Shown in pieces: positions 35,400 to 45,184 of a stretch of DNA of 64,000 bases (positions are counted from its first letter, which is position 1; each line of letters opens with the position of its first letter). The stretch is from the NCBI GenBank assembly GCA_019058445.1, contig JAHPZA010000009.1, forward strand, positions 248,001-312,000, read 5' to 3'. The DNA comes from Promethearchaeota archaeon (GTDB lineage Archaea > Asgardarchaeota > Lokiarchaeia > Sigyniarchaeales > SOKP01). The notes under the pieces are model-generated. The model had not been told where the DNA came from, did no database searches, and saw nothing but the letters and a program-made list of their open reading frames with translations. Position numbers and translations under genes: made by a program.

Positions 35400-36560
35400 A
35401 TGAATTTTAATATTAATGAAAATGAGTTATTAGAATTACTTCAAGAACTAATTAAAATTGAATCAATCAATCCCACACTATCAAAACATGGAAGTGGGGA
35501 AGCAGAGATTGCGCAATATATCGGTAATTATTTAAAAAAAATGGGACTTGAAGTTAGGTATCAAGATATTGGTGACGGAAGATTAAATGTTGTAGGAATA
35601 CTCAAGGGAAAGGGTAACGGAAAAAGTATTATGTTAAATGGCCACACCGATACAGTAAGCATAGATGGTATGGAAATAGAATCATTTAATCCTGTTTTTA
35701 AGAATGGAAAAGTGTATGGAAGAGGGGCTATGGATATGAAAAGCGGTCTTGCTGCAATCATTCTAGCTGTAAAAACAATAATTGAAACTAAAGGAGAACT
35801 TAATGGAGACATGATTTTAACCTTTGTTGCTGATGAAGAATATGCCAGTTTAGGAACTGAAAAAGTTGTTGAAGAGTATCATGCTGATGCGGCTATCATT
35901 TGTGAGCCTTCAAATTTACAAATTGTCATTGCCCATAAAGGTTTTGCATGGATTAAGGTTGGCGTACATGGGAAATCGGGACATGGAAGCTTACCTGAGT
36001 TCGGTGTTGATGCTATTGTAAAAGGAGGAAAATTTCTGGTTAAATTGGAAGATTTGGAGAAAAGGATTCTTTCTCAAAAGAAACATCCATTGCTTAGCTC
36101 TCCTTCAATTCATGCTTCTCTTATCAAAGGCGGTATTGAGTTAAGTACTTATCCCGATTACTGTGAAATCCAATTAGAACGAAGAACATTGCCTGGAGAA
36201 GATCGTGATTATATAACTGAAGAAATAAATAATTTAATAAAAAACTTACATGGAGAAGATACTAAATTCAATGCGGATTTCGATGTGTTTTTTTACCGAT
36301 CGCCTTTAGAAGTATCATCAAATCAACCCATAGTGCAATCATTATCTAAAATATGTAGCCAAACATTAAATCGTAAAACAAAATTTAGCGGATTTAGCGG
36401 TTGGACTGATGCTGCGATCCTCAATGATGCCGGTATACCTACAGTTCTTTTTGGACCAAAAGGTGTAGGAGCTCATGGCTCGCTTGAATTTGTAAATTTT
36501 AGATCTGTTGTTTCTACAACGCAGATATTAATAGGTACAATTTTAGATTTTTGTAATTAA
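35400..36560 (+). CDS. M20-family (ArgE/DapE/ACY1-like) metallopeptidase or deacylase
   Basis: Protein of 386 residues with the M20 zinc motifs in order: GHTDTVS (His and catalytic Asp), GRGAMDMKSG (bridging Asp), ADEEYASLG (catalytic Glu and metal Glu), CEPSN (third ligand) and GAHGSLEFV near the C-terminus. The dimerisation domain begins around GKSGHGSLPE. The reaction is hydrolysis of an N-acyl or peptide bond; candidates are acetylornithine deacetylase, succinyl-diaminopimelate desuccinylase and dipeptidase, which cannot be separated by eye. GTGGAG precedes the ATG. Likely same transcript as M28. Confidence 0.88.
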   Translation: MNFNINENELLELLQELIKIESINPTLSKHGSGEAEIAQYIGNYLKKMGLEVRYQDIGDGRLNVVGILKGKGNGKSIMLNGHTDTVSIDGMEIESFNPVFKNGKVYGRGAMDMKSGLAAIILAVKTIIETKGELNGDMILTFVADEEYASLGTEKVVEEYHADAAIICEPSNLQIVIAHKGFAWIKVGVHGKSGHGSLPEFGVDAIVKGGKFLVKLEDLEKRILSQKKHPLLSSPSIHASLIKGGIELSTYPDYCEIQLERRTLPGEDRDYITEEINNLIKNLHGEDTKFNADFDVFFYRSPLEVSSNQPIVQSLSKICSQTLNRKTKFSGFSGWTDAAILNDAGIPTVLFGPKGVGAHGSLEFVNFRSVVSTTQILIGTILDFCN

Positions 36561-36636
36561 TACATATATAATAAATTCTTTTTGAAATTTTATATTTAAG
36601 TATTATAATTAAGTTAATATTTTGAATTGAGCTTTA

Positions 36637-38118
36637 ATGATTGACTTAAGTATTAAAGAAAAACAATTAGAATCAACGATAGAGCGATTACGAGAAAGAA
36701 ATATCATTCTGCCTAGTTATGAACAAATGAAAAATCCAAATGAAACTGTTTCCTCGAATATTAAAAGTGAATTAAGTTCGCTAGGTCTATGGGAAATTCA
36801 TAGCAGAAATTTATTCCGAATAACGTGGAATAATGAACCGAAACCTAACGGGGGTCTTTATCAGGAATTGCCGAATTATATGGAATTACCCTCAGAATTG
36901 ACCGGTGTGAAAGCACGAATCATTGCTTTAATAGGAAAATGGATGCCGACGGGCTCTCACAAAGTTGGTGCTACATATGGATGTCTTATTCCTCGTTTGG
37001 TCACGGGACAATTTAATCCAATAATACAAAAAGCGGTTTGGCCCTCTACAGGGAATTATTGTCGAGGAGGTGCTTTTAATGCAACTCTTTTAGCTTGTGA
37101 ATCCATAGCCATTCTTCCTGAAGGAATGAGTAAAGAACGATTCGAATGGTTAAATACCGTTGCCGGAGAAATCATTGCTACCCCGGGTTCTGAGAGTAAT
37201 GTAAAAGAGATTTATGATAAATGTCACGAGTTAATGGCAAGTCCTCGTGGTCAAAAAGGTGAAATTGTGATATTTAATCAATTTGATGAGTTTGGGAATC
37301 ACCTATGGCACTATGAGGTGACTGGAAATGCCATGAATAAAGTACTTCAAAAAGAGTTGCGTACTGATCGCTTTAGAGGAATTGCTCTTACAACAGGATC
37401 AGCAGGTACCCTTGGATGTGGTGATTTTTTAAAAGAGTGTTATCCGACTATTAAAATTGCTGTGGGAGAAGCATTACAATGTCCAACTCTATTGAAAAAT
37501 GGTTATGGTGCCCATCGAATTGAAGGAATAGGAGATAAGCATGTTCCTTGGATTCATAATGTTAAAAATACTGATATGGTAATCGCAATTGATGATAATG
37601 ATGCTATGGCGTTAATTAGATTGTTTAATGAAAAAGAAGGTCAAAAACAATTAAGAAAAGCAGGAGTTTCCGAAGCAATTATTGAGAACTTGCATTTATT
37701 GGGGATTTCAAGTGTGGCAAATGTAATAATGGCTATAAAAATGGCAAAATATTATGAAATGGACGAGAATGATGTTATTTTAACCGTTTTCACAGATTCC
37801 ATGGAACTTTATCAGTCCCGTTTGGAAGAACTAAAAATAGAATTTGGACAATATACGGAAAAAGATGCGATTCGGGACTACAATATGTGTCTTAGAGGGC
37901 AACAAACAAATAATATGATTGAATTGAATTATCTTCAAAAGCGAAGAATCCACAATCTCAAATATTTTACTTGGATTGAACAGCAGGGAAAATCCTTAGA
38001 TGAACTAAATCGTCAATGGTATGATTCTGACTATTGGAATTTAATCCATTCAGAAGTTTCTGAAATTGACCGTCTAATTGGTGAAATAAATAACCATGTT
38101 GGACTGGAAAATAAATAA
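36637..38118 (+). CDS. Fold-type II PLP-dependent enzyme (TrpB/cysteine-synthase superfamily)
   Basis: Protein of 493 residues. PTGSHKVGATYG near residue 105 places the PLP-binding lysine, STGNYCRGGAFNATLLAC matches the substrate/asparagine loop, and TTGSAGTLGCGDF is the glycine-rich PLP-phosphate loop. It is longer than most members because of a C-terminal helical extension. Known relatives catalyse beta-replacement or beta-elimination on serine, threonine, cysteine or diaminopropionate. The exact substrate is not clear. It follows two peptidases, which might suggest amino-acid catabolism. Confidence 0.82.
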   Translation: MIDLSIKEKQLESTIERLRERNIILPSYEQMKNPNETVSSNIKSELSSLGLWEIHSRNLFRITWNNEPKPNGGLYQELPNYMELPSELTGVKARIIALIGKWMPTGSHKVGATYGCLIPRLVTGQFNPIIQKAVWPSTGNYCRGGAFNATLLACESIAILPEGMSKERFEWLNTVAGEIIATPGSESNVKEIYDKCHELMASPRGQKGEIVIFNQFDEFGNHLWHYEVTGNAMNKVLQKELRTDRFRGIALTTGSAGTLGCGDFLKECYPTIKIAVGEALQCPTLLKNGYGAHRIEGIGDKHVPWIHNVKNTDMVIAIDDNDAMALIRLFNEKEGQKQLRKAGVSEAIIENLHLLGISSVANVIMAIKMAKYYEMDENDVILTVFTDSMELYQSRLEELKIEFGQYTEKDAIRDYNMCLRGQQTNNMIELNYLQKRRIHNLKYFTWIEQQGKSLDELNRQWYDSDYWNLIHSEVSEIDRLIGEINNHVGLENK

Positions 38119-38171
38119 AATTTAATAAATTCAACATAGAGATTATTAAAAAAAAGGGAAGTAGTATAAAT

Positions 38172-38909
38172 TTATTCTTTTATCAACACTTTAGCAATAG
38201 GCTTAGGAAGAAAGAATCCAAAGTAAAATTCAATACTGCCAGAAATAAGTAATGCTCTTACTAATATTAATTCCAATGGTCCTAAAAGAAAAATTGCTTC
38301 TAAAGCTGCTCCAAACGCAATTGAAAAAAAAGCAATTAATAGGAAAATTCCTTTCCATTTAATATCTGGTTTATCTGATCTTATAGATTTCCGAGAGACG
38401 ATAATACCTGTTATGACGATTGATAATATGGCAAAGATTTGGAAACCAATGAAGAAATCTGTAAGTCTAGAAGTAAAGATCCCTTCCTCAATGCCTGTAC
38501 CAACAAGCTCTGTATCTATACTTAGAAAAGTAAAAAGTATTATTTCAAATATCACACAAATAATAAAATATATCGAAACAATGAGTTTCTGTGATTTTAA
38601 TCTCATAAGAGCGCAAAAGGAGTATATCCAAAAGATTATCGCAAAGGGAGTGAACGCATTTTCGATTAAGAGATAAAGATAAGGGGTGAATTTGTAATCA
38701 AATAAAGCGATGATGACAAATTGGAAAGCAGAAACCCACCACGCAGAAGTTATGAATACCCATGCAAGTCCAACTGTAAGAAGCGTTTTTTCTTTAAACG
38801 TAAAATATTTTGATATAATCCGCAATCCTACAATAGTTGATACTAAAACGAGGATTAAACTTAAAGTACCAAATAGAATGTCTGTTTGTGTTAAATCTTC
38901 AAGACCCAT
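38172..38909 (-). CDS. Seven-helix membrane protein, paralog of the 45.2-kb gene
   Basis: Protein of about 245 residues with seven membrane helices and short loops, beginning ETxxDILFG-like and closing with FYFGFFLPKPIAKVL. It aligns end to end with the protein at 45185-45910 (both have a YF-KxR loop after helix 1-2, a W-rich helix 3 and the final FYxGFxLP motif). There is no lysine in the last helix, so it is not a rhodopsin. ATG at 38909 is favoured over GTG at 38918 since AGTGG lies just before it. Function unknown. Confidence 0.72.
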   Translation of the reverse strand: MGLEDLTQTDILFGTLSLILVLVSTIVGLRIISKYFTFKEKTLLTVGLAWVFITSAWWVSAFQFVIIALFDYKFTPYLYLLIENAFTPFAIIFWIYSFCALMRLKSQKLIVSIYFIICVIFEIILFTFLSIDTELVGTGIEEGIFTSRLTDFFIGFQIFAILSIVITGIIVSRKSIRSDKPDIKWKGIFLLIAFFSIAFGAALEAIFLLGPLELILVRALLISGSIEFYFGFFLPKPIAKVLIKE

Positions 38910-39092
38910 TAATTCCACTTTTTTTAAATTGAATTTTTTGATCTTAAATGTATTTTATACAATCTTAAACTTAAAAGTCATATTTATATCTTTCTGAATT
39001 GCCTAAAGTAAATTATGAGGGATAATTTAATTATACTTTACGAGCAAGGTTATGTGATTAATAGTTCTAATTCTTTACACAAGTAAAATAAT

Positions 39093-39107
39093 AAAAAAAA
39101 GAAAAAA
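39093..39107 (-). terminator. T-rich terminator after copA
   Basis: Eight A, a G, then six A on the plus strand, i.e. a T tract on the coding strand a few bases past the copA stop at 39112. Typical of archaeal intrinsic termination. Confidence 0.4.
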
Positions 39108-39111
39108 TTAT

Positions 39112-42100
39112 TTATTCAATTACTTCCATAGGTTTTCCATGGTGTTCGGGGATTGGTTGAGCTCCACATGACGCACCCATCCAGCAGACTAATTGATCTC
39201 CTTCCTTATGCATCGCCTGTCCGCAATGCATCGGCAAGTCTTGCTCTATTCCACATTCCACACATTTTAATTTTCCCACTTTTTCTTCAACCTCCTTTTT
39301 TGGTTTACTTATTTCTTTATCTTCCTCAATTTCAATATATTTTTCAGGATTTTTCTTAAATTTTACTAAACATGATTGATTACAAAAATAATATTTCTTA
39401 CTTTTATGTTCATGCTCAATCCAATCTTCAGGTTTTCCTTTCATACCACAGACGGGATCGATAACAAGCTCCTGTTCCTTTATTCCTTTATGCATTAACT
39501 TTGGATCAATATTCTCAAATGTCTTATATTTCTCAGGATCACGTTTAAATTCTGCTTCGCATGAGGGATTACAAAAGTAATAGCTTTTTCCCTTGTAAGT
39601 GTACTCTATTGATTGACTGGGTATTATTTTCATGCCACAAATAGGATCTATTACCTCTTCTTCAAGAAGTAATTTTTCTTCTTCAATTTGTTGTTCGGTT
39701 TTAGGCTCAAAACGCTTTAAAAATAAAGCATTAGTAACCACTGACACCGAACTCGTAGCCATGAATACAGCTGCCAAGAATGGTGGTAAGAAGAATCCAG
39801 TAGAGTAATACAAAATTCCCGCAGCAATGGGAATTCCAATTAAGTTGTAAATGAAAGCCCAGAAAAGGTTCGTAATCATTTTTTTATAAGTTTTTTTAGA
39901 TAACTTAATTGCAGATACCACATTTCTCAAATCTCCTCGCATAAGCACAATATCAGCTGTTTCTATAGCAACATCAGTACCAGATCCTACAGCGATACCT
40001 ACATCTGCTTGAGCTAGCGCCGGGGCGTCATTTATTCCATCTCCTACCATCGCAACGATTTTATTAGCTTGAGATTCCTGAAGATTTTTAATAGTAAGTG
40101 CCTTTTCATTGGGTAAAACTTCTGCGAGAATATGGTTTTCATCAATACCTAAATCTTTTCCTATAATGAGGGCCGTTTGCTTGTTATCACCAGTAAGCAT
40201 AAAAATATCCAAACCTAATTTTCTTAATTGTATTAAAGCATAAGGAGCCTGCTCTTTGATTTTATCTGAAATGCCAATGATTCCTTTCACTTCATTATCA
40301 ATACTCACTAAGATTGTGGTTCTTCCTTCTTTTTGAAATTCATGAAACTTCTCCAGATAACCTTTTAAATTAAGATTATTGTCAGCTATCAACTTCTCGT
40401 TTCCAATTAACACAGATTTGCCTTTAATTTCAGTTTTTATTCCTTTTCCCGGTATAGCATCAAATTCAATCGGAGTTTCAAGAGAAAGTCCATTTTGGTT
40501 TGCTTCTTCAATAATTGCTTGCCCTAAAGGATGTTCAGAACCCATTTCAGCACTACCAGCATATAAAAGCAACTCCTTTGCATCAACCCCACTTCCTTTC
40601 AAATCCCTCTCCGTAAAAATTGCAGAAACTTTAGGTTTTCCAATTGTTAGAGTACCAGTTTTATCAAAAACAATCGTATTGATATTATTAATTGATTCCA
40701 AAGAGTCTCCTCCTTTAATCAATATTCCATTTTCGGCGCCTTTTCCAGTTCCTACCATAACAGCGGTTGGAATTGCTAATCCTAACGCACAAGGACACGA
40801 TATAACAACAATCGAAGTAAAGACTAATAGAGACAATTCAAGGCCAATCCCGGCTATGAAATACCAAAATAAAAATGCTCCTGTAGCGATTAAAACAACG
40901 GTCGGTACGAAATAATTACTCACTTTATCGGCAAGCTGCTGTTTCGCAGCCTTTCTGCTCTGAGCATCCTTTACGAATTCAATAATTTGAAAAAGGAGGG
41001 TATCTTTACCGATTTTTTCAGTAGTCATATGGATTAATCCTGTTTGATTAACAGTTGCTCCAATAACTTCAGAATCTATATCTTTTTTGACATATCGGCT
41101 TTCTCCCGTGATCATTGATTCATCTACCTTTGTTTTGCCTTTGATTATCCGACCATCTACTGGAATTTTTTCACCAGGCCTTACAACTAATACGTCACCT
41201 ACTTCAATTTCTTCAATAGGTATCTCTATTTCTTTCCCATCCTTTAAAAGAGTGGCAGTTTTCGCCTGCAATCCAATTAATTTCTTAATGGCTTCTGAAG
41301 TCTGACCTTTTGTTTTATGTTCAAAGTACTTTCCGATGAGTAGAAAGGTCAATATCATGCTCATAGCTTCATAGAACGTATTACCTTGTATGAAAAACGT
41401 AGTTAAAATTGAATATATCAAAGCTGTAGTTGTACCTAATGCTACTAATACGTCCATATTTGCTGATTTATTCTTAAGTGATTTAATCGCACCTTTTAGA
41501 AAAAAAGTTCCCGCAATGGAATACTGCCCAATTGCAAGAAAAAATAAGAACAAATTTCTCTCAAAGGAAGGTGTTACAAACCAACTTATAGGAGTAATTA
41601 TAAGCATAAAAATTAATGAAGTGATTAAAATTCTGAACCGATATCTCATCTCTTTTTTATGACGTTCGATATCTTTATCTAAAGCTCCCGCTGATTTTTC
41701 AATAGCATATCCTAAATTTTTAATTTCAGAGTAGAGCTTTGTTTCTCCGATCTGAAGTTCATTAAATTCAATGAATAATTTCTCCGCCTGATAATTACCT
41801 CTTACATCATAAACACCTGTTAGATCCTTAACTTGGGCAACTAAAGAATTAAATTCATTTTCAGAAATGGTATCAGTAACTTTAATATCAATTTTTGCTA
41901 GGGTTGCTTTATATCCTAAATCTCGAATCGCCTTATTAAAATCATTATAGTTAGTCGTATTTGGGTTATATTCTACAGTCGCCTCTTCGTTAGCAAAATT
42001 TACTACTGAAGAATTAACCCCATCTAAATTTTTTAATTTTGTCTCGATCTTAAAGGCACAAGACGCACATGTCATTCCACCAAGCTTAATTTTTACTTTT

Positions 42101-42120
42101 TCTTTAGAAGTATCTTCCAC
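39112..42120 (-). CDS. copA: P1B-type copper ATPase CopA with two C-terminal YHS domains
   Basis: Protein of 1002 residues. HMA domain one has MTCASC at about 16-21, and a second HMA-like unit (80-150) lacks the CxxC. About eight membrane helices follow, with TGES near 337, CPC in SCPCALGLA near 442 (Cu+ export type), DKTGT near 487, SEHPLG and GDGINDAPA near 693. The C-terminal extension carries two YHS domains (about 825-865 and 890-925: DPICGM...[12 protein letters not shown] and DPVCGM...YYFCNQSC) and a final cysteine/histidine-rich tail ([20 protein letters not shown]). GTG start at 42120 with GGTG seven bases upstream. It pumps Cu+ from the cytosol; the YHS parts may bind and hand over copper. 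Confidence 0.95.
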   Translation of the reverse strand: MEDTSKEKVKIKLGGMTCASCAFKIETKLKNLDGVNSSVVNFANEEATVEYNPNTTNYNDFNKAIRDLGYKATLAKIDIKVTDTISENEFNSLVAQVKDLTGVYDVRGNYQAEKLFIEFNELQIGETKLYSEIKNLGYAIEKSAGALDKDIERHKKEMRYRFRILITSLIFMLIITPISWFVTPSFERNLFLFFLAIGQYSIAGTFFLKGAIKSLKNKSANMDVLVALGTTTALIYSILTTFFIQGNTFYEAMSMILTFLLIGKYFEHKTKGQTSEAIKKLIGLQAKTATLLKDGKEIEIPIEEIEVGDVLVVRPGEKIPVDGRIIKGKTKVDESMITGESRYVKKDIDSEVIGATVNQTGLIHMTTEKIGKDTLLFQIIEFVKDAQSRKAAKQQLADKVSNYFVPTVVLIATGAFLFWYFIAGIGLELSLLVFTSIVVISCPCALGLAIPTAVMVGTGKGAENGILIKGGDSLESINNINTIVFDKTGTLTIGKPKVSAIFTERDLKGSGVDAKELLLYAGSAEMGSEHPLGQAIIEEANQNGLSLETPIEFDAIPGKGIKTEIKGKSVLIGNEKLIADNNLNLKGYLEKFHEFQKEGRTTILVSIDNEVKGIIGISDKIKEQAPYALIQLRKLGLDIFMLTGDNKQTALIIGKDLGIDENHILAEVLPNEKALTIKNLQESQANKIVAMVGDGINDAPALAQADVGIAVGSGTDVAIETADIVLMRGDLRNVVSAIKLSKKTYKKMITNLFWAFIYNLIGIPIAAGILYYSTGFFLPPFLAAVFMATSSVSVVTNALFLKRFEPKTEQQIEEEKLLLEEEVIDPICGMKIIPSQSIEYTYKGKSYYFCNPSCEAEFKRDPEKYKTFENIDPKLMHKGIKEQELVIDPVCGMKGKPEDWIEHEHKSKKYYFCNQSCLVKFKKNPEKYIEIEEDKEISKPKKEVEEKVGKLKCVECGIEQDLPMHCGQAMHKEGDQLVCWMGASCGAQPIPEHHGKPMEVIE

Positions 42121-42273
42121 CTAAAATCACCCATTTACTCTTATTTTTCTAGATTTTATATTGATTTTTGTATTTTTTGTTTATAAATTGTAAATACTTG
42201 TCCTAATTCATAATTAAAAACTAAAAAAAAAGACTAATGATAGTATTTATTTTATAAATTAACATTGTTAGGC

Positions 42274-42591
42274 TCAAATTTCGCTCCCGCATTTTGGACA
42301 ATAATTAGATGTTTCACCATCTAATTTCTCTCCGCAATTAGGACAAAAGAAGGAACGATCTTGTAGTCTCTTATCAATTTTAGTCGCGAATGAGAGATTT
42401 TGACTAGATTGGTTTCTTAAATCATTATTATTCGAATAGTTATGTGATCCCCTATTTAGCACGTACAGAAGTATTACTACCAACAGAAGAAATATAATCC
42501 ATCCTGCTAATATATATAACCAATTTAGTGCACCCCCAGACATCCAATCCATCATATGATGCCCATCTCCATGCATTTCATCCAAAAACAT
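42274..42591 (-). CDS. Small His/Met-rich membrane protein with zinc ribbon
   Basis: Protein of 105 residues. The N-terminus MFLDEMHGDGHHMMDWM is rich in His and Met, as in copper-binding segments; one membrane helix lies at about 24-44, and the C-terminus is a zinc ribbon (FCPNCGEKLDGETSNYCPKCG). It sits between copA and the divergent TRASH regulator, so a role in copper handling is reasonable but inferred. GAGATGATTTT precedes the ATG. Confidence 0.75.
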   Translation of the reverse strand: MFLDEMHGDGHHMMDWMSGGALNWLYILAGWIIFLLLVVILLYVLNRGSHNYSNNNDLRNQSSQNLSFATKIDKRLQDRSFFCPNCGEKLDGETSNYCPKCGSEI

Positions 42592-42668
42592 AAAATCATC
42601 TCAACTCCTAATTTTTAACGTATTTTTTTTAGTTTTTATTTGATTTTTTTTAAATTTATTATCTTATG

Positions 42669-42690
42669 ATATATACTGAGTAGTATATAT
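42669..42690. promoter_or_regulatory. Palindromic putative operator in the copper locus
   Basis: Two perfectly complementary nine-base arms, ATATATACT and AGTATATAT, flank a four-base spacer. The site lies in the divergent gap between the small membrane protein gene and the PadR/TRASH regulator gene. PadR proteins bind such palindromes, so it is a good candidate for autoregulation and control of the copper genes. Its right arm runs into a TATA-like stretch (TATATTTAAA), so binding would block transcription. Confidence 0.55.
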
Positions 42691-42768
42691 TTAAACATGA
42701 TTATTATAAAATATATACGAAATTTTTAATATGCGAAAATCTCATATTTTAAATAGTGAGAGCTGAAA

Positions 42769-43212
42769 ATGACTGAAACCCAAGATATAAAAATTCAAAG
42801 TATAACAAGATTCTATATCCTATTATTACTAAAATCGAAAAATAGACTTACTGGATACAAGATTATTAATCGGCTAAAAGAGGACTTAGGCACGACAGCA
42901 AGTCCTACAAGCATTTATGATTTTTTAAAGACCCTTAAAGAAAAAGGATATATTGAAGATATTCAGAAAAAAAAAGCCGGTCGTGTAAAAGGAATTAAAT
43001 TAACTTCTGCAGGTGATGAATTTATTGATAAGATTTTTTCAAGATTTAACAATTTAATCGAAGCGGCAGTTGAGTCAAAGTTAAAAATATGTGCCAGTTG
43101 TGGCGTAAAATTATATGATAACTATTACACCGAAGTAGTTGATGGGAAAGAAATGAATTTTTGCTGTATACACTGCGCAAAAGCATATAAAAATTCTAAC
43201 ATTGAACATTAA
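42769..43212 (+). CDS. PadR-like regulator with C-terminal TRASH-type metal-sensing domain
   Basis: Protein of 147 residues. Residues 10-95 are a PadR-like winged helix (TRFYILLLLKSKNRLTGYKIINRLKEDLG... SIYDFLKTLKEKGYIED...IKLTSAGDEF). The last 40 residues (KICASCGVKLYD...NFCCIHCAKAYKN) form a TRASH-like cysteine domain. TRASH sensors in other archaeal copper regulators (CopR/CopT) bind Cu, but there they are joined to Lrp or other DNA-binding domains; here the partner is PadR-like. Its position by copA makes copper response likely. Confidence 0.85.
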   Translation: MTETQDIKIQSITRFYILLLLKSKNRLTGYKIINRLKEDLGTTASPTSIYDFLKTLKEKGYIEDIQKKKAGRVKGIKLTSAGDEFIDKIFSRFNNLIEAAVESKLKICASCGVKLYDNYYTEVVDGKEMNFCCIHCAKAYKNSNIEH

Positions 43213-43312
43213 GAATTAAATATTCTATATCTCTTTATTTTTATCTTAAAATAGAGAGGAAAAATAAAGCCAGACGATAAATTAATCATTGGTTGTAAGT
43301 TAATTATGTAAA

Positions 43313-43675
43313 TTACTTTTCACGATACTTTTTTATAGCATCTTGTAAAGCATCTGCAGCTAAATTGCTACAATGTAATTTAATAGGTGGAAGTCCATCT
43401 AACGCATCGGCTACATCATTTCTCGTAATTTTCATTGCCTCATCTAATGTTTTTCCTTTTGCTAACTCGGTAATCATGCTCGATGTCGCAATGGCAGCAG
43501 CACATCCAAAAGTTTGAAATGAAATATCATCAATTTTATCGTCTTTTACCTTAATGTAAATATACATTAAATCTCCACATACAGGATTTCCATGTTCTCC
43601 CACAGCATCAGCATCTTCCAATTCTCCCATGTTTCTGGGATTCTTGAAATGCTCCATAACCTTTTCTGAATAAAT
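43313..43675 (-). CDS. iscU: IscU/NifU-N type Fe-S scaffold protein, probable ATT start
   Basis: The frame encodes YSEKVMEHFKNPRNMG, the standard IscU beginning, but the first ATG is inside it (at 43657). The only initiation site that gives the usual N-terminus is ATT at 43675, seven bases after GGTG in AAGGTGGT. The three cluster-binding cysteines are present in GNPVCGD, FGCAAAIA and LHCSN, and the Asp next to Cys37-type position is kept. It would assemble [2Fe-2S]/[4Fe-4S] clusters with sulfur from a desulfurase; the iscS-like gene is about 11 kb away in the window. Length about 120 residues, as usual. Confidence 0.9.
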   Translation of the reverse strand: MYSEKVMEHFKNPRNMGELEDADAVGEHGNPVCGDLMYIYIKVKDDKIDDISFQTFGCAAAIATSSMITELAKGKTLDEAMKITRNDVADALDGLPPIKLHCSNLAADALQDAIKKYREK

Positions 43676-43901
43676 TCTTGACCACCTTAAAAAAATTCTT
43701 TCTACAATATCTAAAATGAGATAAAATGATTTAAAATTTAATGTTTATAGCTCATAAAAGATCTTAATAATATTATTTATTGAAATAATTTATTTCCAAG
43801 AAAAAGTATAGAAAAACTAGGGATTACAACTAAAATAAAGAAAGTTTATAAAGAATTCTAATAAGTTTCTTAAATAAACTTTTTTTTGAAATTAATTAAA
43901 T

Positions 43902-45038
43902 TTAGCCTACAATTCTCCTGAAAATCCTTAAGAAATTTTCACCTGCGATCTTCTTTATTTCTTGATCGCTATAGCCCCTATCAATCAATCCTTTAATAAA
44001 ATTGGGGAATTTAGCATAGCTCTCGAATCCTTTGACTTTATTTGAAAAGCTTGCTTTGTGTTCAGGTCTAAATCCGAGAATATCTAAGAATTCGCTTATT
44101 TTTGCAGCTAAGTTGTCTGGAGCGGAAAATCCGTAGAAATCAGTTCCAATACCCACATGATCAATCCCTATTAGACTTACAATATAATCAACATGATCCA
44201 GCCAATCATCTATTGTAGTGTCTGCTCTCGTTGTCAAAAAGCCCGCAACAGCTAAAACTCCTATATATCCTCCTTTTTCAGCTACTGCTTGTAAAAATTC
44301 ATCAGGTTTTCCTCTATCGTGTTCATATAACTTTTTTGAAAATGTATGAGAGCAAATAATCGGATCTCTTGAATGCTCTAAGGCATCTGTCGATGTTTGA
44401 ATACCACAATGAGATACATCGACAATCGCTCCTAAATCATTTATCTTTTCAACTACATTTAATCCAAATTCTGTAAGCCCTCTGTCTCTTCTAGCGGTGC
44501 ACCCTGTCCCCACTGGATTTTTAGAATTATAAGTCAACTGCATTATTCTAAATCCTTTCATATAATATAATTCTACTAAATCAATATCTGTTCCAATATG
44601 TTCCATCGACTGAAAGTTTAGGATAATTCCTTTTTTCTTTTCTTTAAAGGCATTTTCAATATCGTCTGCTTTTAATATCTTTACAAAAAAATCCTTTCTA
44701 TTATCAAGTATGTATGTCATAAAGGAAAAATTATGAAATACGCCTTCAAATGAATATGGTTTTTTGTATAAGGGTCCTAGAGTAAAGCTCACACAATTCG
44801 AACCTGATTCATTCCACGCATCCTTATATTTTGAAAAATAATCATCATCTGAAACAATGTTCCTTGCGAACTTTATCATAAGTTCAGGTACAATCTCCCA
44901 AGGATTCATTTCTAAAGCTAACATCTCATCGCTTGCTTTCACGAGGTCTTCTGTCCAAGGTATTGGCCCATGACTAAGAGAATCAATAATAATGGAGGAT
45001 TCCATCAATTTTGCCGTTCTATCTTCTTTTTCACTCAT
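43902..45038 (-). CDS. M19 (membrane dipeptidase-like) protein with altered metal site
   Basis: Protein of 378 residues with an M19 TIM-barrel outline: IIIDSLSHGPIPW at the N-terminus, QLTYNSKNPVGTGC, AIVDVSHCGIQT and the SHT motif. DVSH and SH keep two metal-binding histidines, but the N-terminal HxD of typical renal dipeptidases is replaced by SLS and the bridging Glu region reads NFQSMEH. Activity may therefore differ from dipeptide hydrolysis. GTGAAATT precedes the ATG at 45038. It stands alone. Confidence 0.8.
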   Translation of the reverse strand: MSEKEDRTAKLMESSIIIDSLSHGPIPWTEDLVKASDEMLALEMNPWEIVPELMIKFARNIVSDDDYFSKYKDAWNESGSNCVSFTLGPLYKKPYSFEGVFHNFSFMTYILDNRKDFFVKILKADDIENAFKEKKKGIILNFQSMEHIGTDIDLVELYYMKGFRIMQLTYNSKNPVGTGCTARRDRGLTEFGLNVVEKINDLGAIVDVSHCGIQTSTDALEHSRDPIICSHTFSKKLYEHDRGKPDEFLQAVAEKGGYIGVLAVAGFLTTRADTTIDDWLDHVDYIVSLIGIDHVGIGTDFYGFSAPDNLAAKISEFLDILGFRPEHKASFSNKVKGFESYAKFPNFIKGLIDRGYSDQEIKKIAGENFLRIFRRIVG

Positions 45039-45184
45039 AATTTCACATCAAATTTAATTTAATTAATAATATCTTCCTTTCATAATTATATAATTTCTTT
45101 TGTTAATAGCAATATCTATAATTTCGAGAATATTTTATAAATTGAAAAATTAAATATTAATTAATAATAAATTCGGGAATAATT

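Noticed and set aside
38172..38909. Rhodopsin/heliorhodopsin identity for the seven-helix protein
   Set aside because: No lysine in the seventh helix for retinal attachment in either paralog.
40379..40915. 178-codon plus-strand frame inside copA
   Set aside because: It is antisense to the conserved core of CopA and is a codon-bias shadow.
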